Source: an uncultured Clostridium sp. (GTDB lineage Bacteria > Bacillota > Clostridia > Clostridiales > Clostridiaceae). Taken from it: a DNA stretch of 8,326 nucleotides. Under the pieces are notes generated by a model. That model saw nothing but the letters and a program-made list of their open reading frames with translations. It made no database searches and was not told the origin of the DNA. The stretch spans positions 1 to 8,326 of the forward strand of contig URGW01000064.1 in the NCBI GenBank assembly GCA_900547475.1, given 5' to 3'. The first letter of the stretch is position 1. The number at the start of each line of letters is the position of its first letter. Position numbers and translations under genes: made by a program. Below are positions 1-5,568 of this stretch, one piece after another.

Positions 1-74
1 TAAATTCTAGGTGAAAATTTCACGTTTCCTGGAAAATAAATATTTCATTTTTTCGATTATACGTAACGAACAAT
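1..74. repeat. Arm of a palindromic (MITE-like) repeat, inverted relative to the copy at the right end
   Basis: Positions 1-74 equal the reverse complement of 8067-8140 at 66 of 74 positions with no gap. The homology ends abruptly at 74, one base before the stop codon of the first gene. A second, weaker relative in direct orientation starts at 8235 (about 75% over the first 58 bases). The arm contains a small hairpin, TTTCC-T-GGAAA at 25-35. The rest of the element should lie left of the window. The copy is oriented so that its better-conserved arm faces the genes, as in the right-hand copy. It may also supply the 3' end of the transcript of the gene at 75-1517. I cannot name the repeat family. 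Confidence 0.88.
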
Positions 75-1517
75 TTAATTTAGCTTTTTACGTAGTTTTT
101 TTAGTGCTTCTATTGAAGGATATGGTTTTGGATGTTTTAGTGCTTTATTTATATTTGCTATAGCTTCTTTCTTTTTACCACTTCTATATTGTGCATCAAT
201 TAAATAATATAAATATTGTGGTGTTTCTCTTGTCCTATTAATCAAATTTTTATAATATTCCTCAACCTTCTCAAAATAATCTCTATCATACTTAAATATT
301 TTTTCCAAGTTATCTCCCCTAAATGAATATATTTGTACCTTATAAGCTTCTCCAGTTTCATGAGTCCATAAAACAATATCTGATACTCCACTTCTTTTAT
401 CATCAAATTCTACTACTTCAACTTTAGAATATTTTATTTTATCTCCTCTTAATAATTTATTAAATTTATTTTCTTTAAACTCTACTATATCTAAAGCAGA
501 CCATATTGAACCAATAGTCCACCCAATAAGAATATTATTAGACTTTGACCTTAATTTAGTAATTACTAAATCAGATATATCATAACCGTCTCCTACAATT
601 GTATCTAAATGCTTTATTGCTCCTTCAACTTCTCTAAACACAGATATATATTGAGTATCTTTAGACTTATATCCACAAATTATTTCATTATTTCCATCTC
701 CATCAATATCCTTATTAATTAATCCATTGCTGCCACCAAACTTATTCAAATTAATAAGAATTGTGTCATCTGGAAGTTTATCTAAAATTTCTTCTTTAAT
801 ATCATTAGTTCTAGTTACAATAGAAATATCTCCTCCCCCATTAGTAACATACTTATTCAAAATTTTGCTTTCATCATTTTTCAAAGAAATCAAACTATCA
901 ATTTCTCCTAAAACATTGCTCATATTAATTCCTAATATTTTTTGATAAACTAATAAATTTATTAATTCATTTTCTAAGTCATATATTAAATCCACTCTAT
1001 TAATACATGAAACATTAGGATTTTCATTGACTTTCACATTGCCATCTCTACCATAAATCTGCTTCAAATAATTTTTATCAACATTTGTAATATCTAAAAT
1101 ATATTTTCTTTCATATGATTCACAAAGAACCTCTATTTTATATCCATCTAAATACCTTGAAGTATATTTATGATTTTCTGAAAAATCTTGACTATTAAAT
1201 ATTTCTACTATTTCTCCATTATCATATTTATATATTAAAGAAATTGCATATCCTCCTAAATTATCTGTTTCTCCATAAATATATATATCATCACTATTGT
1301 CACTAGAAAATTTTCCTAAAAAAATCTTAATATTATATCCTTTTAATTTCAGAGGATATTCTTCTATATTACTATTTTCATCCTTAATAACAATAGTTGC
1401 TCTTTCAACATAATTGTTATTTTCATGTAAATACTCCCCTTTTAAAATTACTGTTTCCTCTTTGCCTTTTCCATAAATATTTCCGCTCTTTATATCGATA
1501 ATAGATTCTTTACTCAT
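75..1517 (-). CDS. Signal-less VCBS/FG-GAP-like beta-propeller protein with TPR-like C-terminus
   Basis: 480 residues, function unknown. No signal peptide, lipobox or membrane segment is visible, so it is predicted to be cytoplasmic. The N-terminus (about 5-120) has the pattern of repeated propeller blades seen in Firmicutes VCBS/FG-GAP-like proteins. However, the usual acidic calcium loops are degraded: GNIYGKG near residue 12 and KFSSDNSDD near residue 69. One intact loop, DIDGDGNNE, lies near residue 270. Residues about 430-480 (PQYLYYLIDAQYRSGKKKEA onward) are helical and resemble one TPR unit. The ATG at 1515-1517 is preceded by AAGGAAG at about 6-base spacing, which supports this start. 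The gene is monocistronic, divergent from the histidine kinase, and its stop codon abuts the repeat arm at 1-74. The propeller assignment rests on motif spacing and on my memory of related clostridial and bacillar proteins, so the role is open; a scaffold or spore-associated role is only a guess. Confidence 0.8.
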   Translation of the reverse strand: MSKESIIDIKSGNIYGKGKEETVILKGEYLHENNNYVERATIVIKDENSNIEEYPLKLKGYNIKIFLGKFSSDNSDDIYIYGETDNLGGYAISLIYKYDNGEIVEIFNSQDFSENHKYTSRYLDGYKIEVLCESYERKYILDITNVDKNYLKQIYGRDGNVKVNENPNVSCINRVDLIYDLENELINLLVYQKILGINMSNVLGEIDSLISLKNDESKILNKYVTNGGGDISIVTRTNDIKEEILDKLPDDTILINLNKFGGSNGLINKDIDGDGNNEIICGYKSKDTQYISVFREVEGAIKHLDTIVGDGYDISDLVITKLRSKSNNILIGWTIGSIWSALDIVEFKENKFNKLLRGDKIKYSKVEVVEFDDKRSGVSDIVLWTHETGEAYKVQIYSFRGDNLEKIFKYDRDYFEKVEEYYKNLINRTRETPQYLYYLIDAQYRSGKKKEAIANINKALKHPKPYPSIEALKKLRKKLN

Positions 1518-1541
1518 ATTTACTTCCTTTTAATTGTTGAT

Positions 1542-1569
1542 ATTATATACTATTCTTTAATCTTACAAA
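1542..1569 (-). promoter_or_regulatory. Probable sigma-A-type promoter for the propeller-protein gene
   Basis: On the minus strand a perfect TATAAT lies at 1547-1542, with TTTGTA 16 bases upstream at 1569-1564. The -10 is strong and the -35 matches weakly. Transcription would start near 1535, giving a leader of about 18 bases that still contains the ribosome site. Confidence 0.45.
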
Positions 1570-1652
1570 GTGAAAATATTTATTAAGTTATATTGTAATT
1601 CTATAATTTTAAAACAAATTTCTTTATTTTAAACATTTTTTACAAAATATAC

Positions 1653-1681
1653 TACAATTTCTACTTATCTCTTGTTATAAT
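1653..1681 (+). promoter_or_regulatory. Probable extended -10 promoter for the histidine kinase
   Basis: TGTTATAAT at 1673-1681 is a perfect extended -10 (TG, one base, TATAAT). The -35 position 17 bases upstream reads TACAAT, a poor match, which is typical of extended -10 promoters. The predicted start near 1688 gives a leader of about 45 bases. The promoter is divergent from that of the propeller gene, with about 100 bases between the two -10 boxes. Confidence 0.6.
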
Positions 1682-1722
1682 TAGTTAAAGAAAATAAAAA
1701 TTTAACATATGAAATTTATGTT

Positions 1723-1729
1723 GAGGTGG
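1723..1729 (+). promoter_or_regulatory. Ribosome binding site that sets the kinase start at 1733
   Basis: GAGGTGG lies 3 bases before the ATG at 1733. The upstream in-frame ATGs at 1709 and 1718 have only A/T-rich sequence before them and no Shine-Dalgarno match. Starting upstream would put this site inside the coding region. Confidence 0.75.
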
Positions 1730-1732
1730 AAA

Positions 1733-3274
1733 ATGAAAGATTTTTTTAATAAATTACAAGATAAAATTTTAATCATTGATTACTCTGGTAAAATTTTATT
1801 TTGTAATAATATTTTATTAAATCAACTTCAGTACAAACTAGAGAATCTAGATAATGTATATGACCTAATAATTAATCCTAAAATACGATTTGATACTATA
1901 GATATTAATTACAATAAGGAATATATTGTAAACATATTAGCAAGAAATGGTTCTTCAATTCCCTTTAGATTAGATTTATCATACACTACTTTTAATAATT
2001 CTGATAGTATTTTAATTTTATTAACTGATATTGCACCTAAGCACTTATTATCAGAGAATTTAGAGGAAACCTTTAAGTTTCGTACCAATACTGAAAAGGA
2101 ATTATCCTTCCTTTTAAAGACAGCTACTGATATAACTTCTATTATGTCTATTGATGGCTCATTTATAAAAATTAATGATGGATGGTATAATGTTTTAGGC
2201 TATACTTTAAGTGATCTTGCTTTCAAAAATTGGTACGATGTTATTCATGAAAACGATCTTGATATGATTAAATCTTTAATAAATAATAGTATAGTTTCTG
2301 AATCAATTTCAGAAGCCTGTACTAGAGTTATAGATAAAAATAATAATATTAAGTGGATTCATTGGAGCTTTTCTTATATCGAAAAAGAGAATATTATTAT
2401 AACAACTGGAAGAGATATAACTGAGGAAAAAAAATTGGAAATAGAGAAAAAACTTATAGAAGAAGCTCTTCAAGTTGAAAGTATAAAAAATGAATTTTTT
2501 GCTAATATATCACATGAATTTAAAACTCCATTAAATATAATTCTAGCTAGCTTACAGATTATACGTCAAAATCTAACTAATAATAATATAATTATATCTG
2601 ATAGTTTTAATTTTGATAAATATATTTCTTCTATTAAACAAAATTCTTATAGACTATTGAGATTAGCTAATAATCTTATAGATATTACTAAAATAGATAC
2701 AGGCCATTATGAAATTCATAAAAAAAACTGTAATATAATTTCAATAATAGAAGATATAACTCTTTCTGTTGCTCAATATGTTAATGATAAAAATATAGAA
2801 TTATTATTTGATACATCAATTGAAGAACTTATTATTTGTTGTGATCCTGATAAAATTGAAAGAATAATGTTAAATCTTTTATCAAATGCAATAAAATACA
2901 CAAATTCTAATGGTTGTATTAATGTAAATATTGATATTACTGATACTGACGTTATAATTTCAGTTAAAGATACAGGAATTGGTATATCCAAAGAAAATCA
3001 ATCTATAATCTTTGAAAGATTTATGCAAGTAGATGATACTCTTACAAGAAAATGTGAAGGTAGTGGAATTGGTCTTTCCTTAGTTAAATCTTTAGTAGAA
3101 ATGCATGGTGGCAAAATTGCTGTTTATAGTGTTGAGAATGTAGGTTCAGAATTTACATTTACATTACCTAAAACTGTTATACCTAATTCTAAAATTATAT
3201 ATACTCTTGATGATACTAGTCATTCTAAAGTTGAAAAATGTAATATAGAGTTTTCTGATATTTATGTAATATAA
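1733..3274 (+). CDS. Soluble PAS-PAS sensor histidine kinase (orphan)
   Basis: 513 residues from the start at 1733. It autophosphorylates on histidine and passes phosphate to a response regulator. Domain order: a short N-terminal PAS-like domain (about 5-100), a better PAS/PAC (about 125-228, with the closing TGRDITEE), a short coiled coil, HisKA with the H-box SHEFKTP (phospho-acceptor His261), then the HATPase with N-box NLLSNAIKYT (Asn385), G1 DTGIGIS (from Asp413), F-box FERF and G2 GSGIGL (443-448). All catalytic boxes are intact. No membrane segment or signal peptide is present, so it should sense a cytoplasmic signal through PAS. About 30 residues after the last ATPase strand match nothing I recognise. 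No response regulator is adjacent. In clostridia several orphan kinases of this general kind phosphorylate Spo0A, so that is a reasonable but unproven partner. It is transcribed alone. Confidence 0.93.
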   Translation: MKDFFNKLQDKILIIDYSGKILFCNNILLNQLQYKLENLDNVYDLIINPKIRFDTIDINYNKEYIVNILARNGSSIPFRLDLSYTTFNNSDSILILLTDIAPKHLLSENLEETFKFRTNTEKELSFLLKTATDITSIMSIDGSFIKINDGWYNVLGYTLSDLAFKNWYDVIHENDLDMIKSLINNSIVSESISEACTRVIDKNNNIKWIHWSFSYIEKENIIITTGRDITEEKKLEIEKKLIEEALQVESIKNEFFANISHEFKTPLNIILASLQIIRQNLTNNNIIISDSFNFDKYISSIKQNSYRLLRLANNLIDITKIDTGHYEIHKKNCNIISIIEDITLSVAQYVNDKNIELLFDTSIEELIICCDPDKIERIMLNLLSNAIKYTNSNGCINVNIDITDTDVIISVKDTGIGISKENQSIIFERFMQVDDTLTRKCEGSGIGLSLVKSLVEMHGGKIAVYSVENVGSEFTFTLPKTVIPNSKIIYTLDDTSHSKVEKCNIEFSDIYVI

Positions 3275-3283
3275 AAGTTAATA

Positions 3284-3337
3284 TATTAACCTCAATTCAA
3301 GATTAATTTTACCTTTAACCTTGAATTAAGGCTAATA
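3284..3337 (+). terminator. Long hairpin, probable terminator of the kinase transcript
   Basis: An 18-base inverted repeat with 16 matches pairs 3284-3301 with 3320-3337 around an 18-base loop, 10 bases after the kinase stop. The T-run that follows (ATTTTT) starts only about 10 bases after the stem, so this is not a textbook intrinsic terminator. Position makes it the likeliest 3' end of the kinase message. Confidence 0.45.
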
Positions 3338-3356
3338 AGTTACTGCTATTTTTACT

Positions 3357-3392
3357 ATAAAAAATAACAGGGTACAAATTGTACTCTGTTAT
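3357..3392 (-). terminator. Intrinsic terminator of the cyclase-family gene
   Basis: Read on the minus strand, ATAACAGAGTAC (3392-3381) pairs with GTACCCTGTTAT (3375-3364). This is a 12-base stem with 11 matches and a 5-base loop, followed at once by TTTTTTATAG. It lies 20 bases past the stop codon of the gene at 3413-4036. The plus strand has no T-run after the stem, so it acts in one direction. Confidence 0.85.
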
Positions 3393-3412
3393 AATTATAA
3401 AGCTATATTATT

Positions 3413-4036
3413 TTAATATCCATTGTATATAGCAATTGCTCTTACTAAGCTTGCTTCCCCTTGAATTTTTAATGGTTGTGCAAATATTTGTATTTCCTCA
3501 CTATATAATAATTTATTTAAATTTGTTAAGTTCTCTAAAATAAATATATCATTTTCAAATAATTTTTTATGAATCTTAAATTCACCATTATCAGGTGAAG
3601 GCATATCTATACCTAACATCTTAATTTTCTTTTTAATTAAAAGCTCTGCAAACTCTTCACTAATTATAGGATGATTTGTATAATATTCTTTTTTCCCATA
3701 AAAACTATCCCATCCAGTAAATAATAGAACTATATCATTTTCTTTTATATTTCTATAATATTCCTCTTTTATTCCTATTACCTTTTCACCACGTACATCT
3801 AATAATACTGCATTACCAATAAATTTATCTATTGAATATTCAGAAATGAATTTTTTATTTTCACACATATGCATCGGTGCATCTATATGAGTTCCTGCAT
3901 GCATAGATGTAAAGAATGAATATAAATTAAATCCATCTTTTTCATAATCCTTTTCTTTATTTGAATGTAACTCAATATCTCCTGGATAAACAGGCATTTC
4001 ATTTTTTATATCATAAGATAAATCAACATACTTCAT
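3413..4036 (-). CDS. Cyclase/kynurenine-formamidase-family metal-dependent hydrolase
   Basis: 207 residues, the normal family length, predicted cytoplasmic. The family signature HxGTHxDxPxH is complete as HAGTHIDAPMH at residues 46-56. In KynB-type enzymes these His and Asp residues hold the active-site metals. GIDMPSPD (about 143-150) and a later His (IHKK) and Glu (LENL) fit the remaining ligands. The family hydrolyses amides or lactones, including N-formylkynurenine, but no tryptophan-degradation gene is nearby, so the substrate is unknown and kynB is not assigned. Start choice: an ATG at 4048 adds MWEL, but its GGGAG lies only 1 base upstream. The ATG at 4036 begins MKYVDLSYDI, as family members do, although its spacing to GGGAG is long (13 bases). 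The start is therefore uncertain by four codons. The gene has its own promoter-like site and a strong terminator. Confidence 0.88.
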   Translation of the reverse strand: MKYVDLSYDIKNEMPVYPGDIELHSNKEKDYEKDGFNLYSFFTSMHAGTHIDAPMHMCENKKFISEYSIDKFIGNAVLLDVRGEKVIGIKEEYYRNIKENDIVLLFTGWDSFYGKKEYYTNHPIISEEFAELLIKKKIKMLGIDMPSPDNGEFKIHKKLFENDIFILENLTNLNKLLYSEEIQIFAQPLKIQGEASLVRAIAIYNGY

Positions 4037-4111
4037 AAGTTCCCACATTCTCCCTTTTGTATAATTATATTAATAAATTTCCCCACTCTTTGTTTGTTTA
4101 TTTTATCACAC

Positions 4112-4140
4112 ATTATACTAAATTACAATATTTTAAATCT
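4112..4140 (-). promoter_or_regulatory. Possible promoter for the cyclase-family gene
   Basis: On the minus strand a perfect TATAAT lies at 4117-4112. The -35 position 17 bases upstream (4140-4135) reads AGATTT, a poor match. The promoter lies in the gap after the dUTPase stop, where I see no convincing terminator, so read-through from the dUTPase gene is also possible. Confidence 0.4.
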
Positions 4141-4187
4141 TTGGAAAATTTTTATATTTTTTTTAATTTTATTTTTCCATTAATATA

Positions 4188-4628
4188 TTATCTTTCTCCT
4201 GTGCTTCCAAAACCACCACGATCAATATTATTAAAGAATTCTACTTCTTCAAATTCTATTTCTGGCATTACCTCCATAATTCTAAATTGTCCTATCTTAT
4301 CACCTTTTTTTATCCAAGTTCCATTTTCATCTTTAGCTTGTAAGCAATATACTGGCATATGCCATTGATCATTATCACCTATATATGTATCATCAACAAC
4401 TCCTACACTATTTGTTTGAATTAATCCCCAAGTTTTAAAAGTTGAACTTCTTGGTGCCAAATGTCCTTCCCAACCTTTTGGTAACTCTAATGCAAACCCC
4501 AACGGTACCATTGCCCTATCATTTACAGGTACAAATATATCTTTATTTGAATAAACATCTATCCAATTTCCTTTACTAATTTTTTTTAGTTTAGTTGCAT
4601 CATCAAAATACTTTATTTTTATTTTCAT
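4188..4628 (-). CDS. dut: dUTP diphosphatase (trimeric dUTPase)
   Basis: 146 residues, typical length. It hydrolyses dUTP to dUMP and pyrophosphate, keeping uracil out of DNA and feeding thymidylate synthesis. The five motifs of the homotrimeric family are in order: motif 1 as GNWIDVYS (about 20-27, divergent from the usual AGxDLxA), motif 2 APRSSTFKTWGL (58-69), motif 3 NSVGVVDDTYIG (73-84) with the probable catalytic Asp79, motif 4 KKGDKIGQFRI (107-117), and the C-terminal P-loop-like motif 5 RGGFGSTGE (137-145), whose Phe would stack on uracil. Motif 3 is followed by DNDQWH, an extension that I recall from Firmicute and phage dUTPases. The ATG at 4628 follows GAGG with 9-base spacing. A phage origin is possible, but no phage genes lie nearby, so a chromosomal housekeeping copy is the simplest reading. 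Confidence 0.95.
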   Translation of the reverse strand: MKIKIKYFDDATKLKKISKGNWIDVYSNKDIFVPVNDRAMVPLGFALELPKGWEGHLAPRSSTFKTWGLIQTNSVGVVDDTYIGDNDQWHMPVYCLQAKDENGTWIKKGDKIGQFRIMEVMPEIEFEEVEFFNNIDRGGFGSTGER

Positions 4629-4660
4629 AACTTAAAACCTCATTTCTTTTGTTTAGGATC

Positions 4661-4669
4661 ATTTTATCA
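4661..4669 (-). promoter_or_regulatory. Possible extended -10 promoter for dut
   Basis: The minus strand reads TGATAAAAT at 4669-4661, an extended -10 with one mismatch in the hexamer. It lies about 30 bases before the start codon and just downstream of the terminator of the preceding gene. No good -35 was found. Confidence 0.4.
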
Positions 4670-4685
4670 TATTTTTTATTTACTT

Positions 4686-4710
4686 TAACTCTATTTAAAA
4701 AATAGAGTTA
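4686..4710. repeat. Perfect 11-base inverted repeat sharing an arm with the adjacent terminator
   Basis: TAACTCTATTT (4686-4696) and AAATAGAGTTA (4700-4710) form a perfect stem with a 3-base loop. Its inner arm, 4704-4710, is also part of the terminator stem at 4704-4742, so the two hairpins cannot form together. No T-run follows it on either strand, so it is not itself a terminator. Confidence 0.7.
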
Positions 4711-4742
4711 GAGTATTTAAGTTCTTAATATATTCTAACTCT
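4697..4742 (-). terminator. Intrinsic terminator of the Cna-B-like gene
   Basis: On the minus strand AGAGTTAGAATAT (4742-4730) pairs with ATACTCTAACTCT (4716-4704) at 12 of 13 positions. The inner TTAAG/CTTAA extends the stem to about 18 pairs with one bulged base and a tiny loop. The stem is followed directly by ATTTTTT (to 4697). It starts 40 bases after the stop codon at 4782 and separates this gene from dut. Confidence 0.8.
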
Positions 4743-4781
4743 ATAATCACTATTTACTATTTTATCATTTTTAAACTATTT

Positions 4782-5498
4782 TTAATATTTTTTTATTTTA
4801 TTAACTATGATAATACTTTCTTCTCGTAAATCTTTATTTATAGTTACTTCATTCCATTGAATATATGTTGGTTTTTCAAAATATTTCCTATTTACTATCT
4901 CTATAACCCTATAACTTCCTTCTGGTAAACTATCAAATACTACAACTCCATTTCTATTTGTTAACTTTGAATTTACTAATTTAGGTGACAGTCCATTTAG
5001 TACATAAAGATTTATTTTAGCTTCTGATATAGCTTTACCATCTTTATCACCTAATCTTACAATAACTTTAATTTTCCCTGTTATAGCCTGTGGGATATAT
5101 TCCTTACTTTCTTTTATTTTCTTATTTCCACTTCTTGATTCTGATTTATTTTTTCTATTTGATTGTAAACTATTATTGTAATTTATAGAATTACTATCAG
5201 TTGGAGTTTTATTATTAATATAATTTTTAACTTCATCATCATCTAATAATGTTGCACCTTGAATTTCAACACTAAATTCATTACTTAAATTATATCTATT
5301 AGTTTCTCCCTGTTTAATATCTCTGTTTTGAGTTTCATTATCTACTACTCCATTTTCTTTTACTGTTTCTGTTTTTACATCAATTATAGGAATATTCTCT
5401 TTTGATAATACTCCATTCCCTACTATTGTATCATTATCAATTGATTTATACTCTGCATCTAAATCGCTATCAAAATCATCATATATCCTGATACGCAT
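4782..5498 (-). CDS. Cna-B/prealbumin-like domain protein without export signal
   Basis: 238 residues, function not recognised. The C-terminal third (about 140-235) looks like a Cna-B/SpaA-type prealbumin beta-sandwich: GKIKVIVRLGDKDGKAISEA, then NGVVVFDSLPEGSYRV, then a closing strand ending IIIVNK. The Lys that normally forms the isopeptide bond in the first strand is not evident (Arg148 is nearby), although an Asn in the last strand (233) is present. The N-terminal half is acidic and polar, with a short hydrophobic patch near residues 74-84. Residues about 96-135 are an Asn/Ser/Lys-rich linker. No signal peptide, membrane segment, LPxTG motif or sorting tail is visible, which is odd for a fold usually found on the cell surface. 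The start is secure: AGGAGG at 5509-5504 with 5-base spacing. It lies 70 bases after the cyclic-di-GMP gene on the same strand. A spore-layer protein released by mother-cell lysis is one possible explanation, unproven. Confidence 0.75.
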   Translation of the reverse strand: MRIRIYDDFDSDLDAEYKSIDNDTIVGNGVLSKENIPIIDVKTETVKENGVVDNETQNRDIKQGETNRYNLSNEFSVEIQGATLLDDDEVKNYINNKTPTDSNSINYNNSLQSNRKNKSESRSGNKKIKESKEYIPQAITGKIKVIVRLGDKDGKAISEAKINLYVLNGLSPKLVNSKLTNRNGVVVFDSLPEGSYRVIEIVNRKYFEKPTYIQWNEVTINKDLREESIIIVNKIKKY

Positions 5499-5568
5499 AA
5501 AAACCTCCTAAAAGCATATATTTACATAATACGCAATTGGAAGTTTTTTGTGATAAAAATATTTATTT

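Noticed and set aside
727..945. Plus-strand 72-codon frame inside the propeller gene
   Set aside because: It is an antisense shadow of the 480-residue gene, with no ribosome site and low-complexity hydrophobic content.
1709..1732. Upstream ATG start (1709) for the kinase
   Set aside because: The GAGGTGG site lies inside this stretch at the right place for the ATG at 1733, and nothing supports the earlier ATG.
2773..2991. Minus-strand 72-codon frame inside the kinase gene
   Set aside because: It lies opposite the conserved N-box and G1 region of the kinase, whose motifs are clear, and it has no Shine-Dalgarno site.
4141..4180. Terminator for dut made of GGAAAA and TTTTCC
   Set aside because: The stem has only about six pairs around a loop of more than 20 bases of A/T, with no fitting U-run after it on the minus strand.
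4057..4368. Plus-strand 103-codon frame overlapping the dUTPase gene
   Set aside because: It is mostly antisense to dut motifs 3-5 and the A/T-rich gap, with no ribosome site and no recognisable domain.
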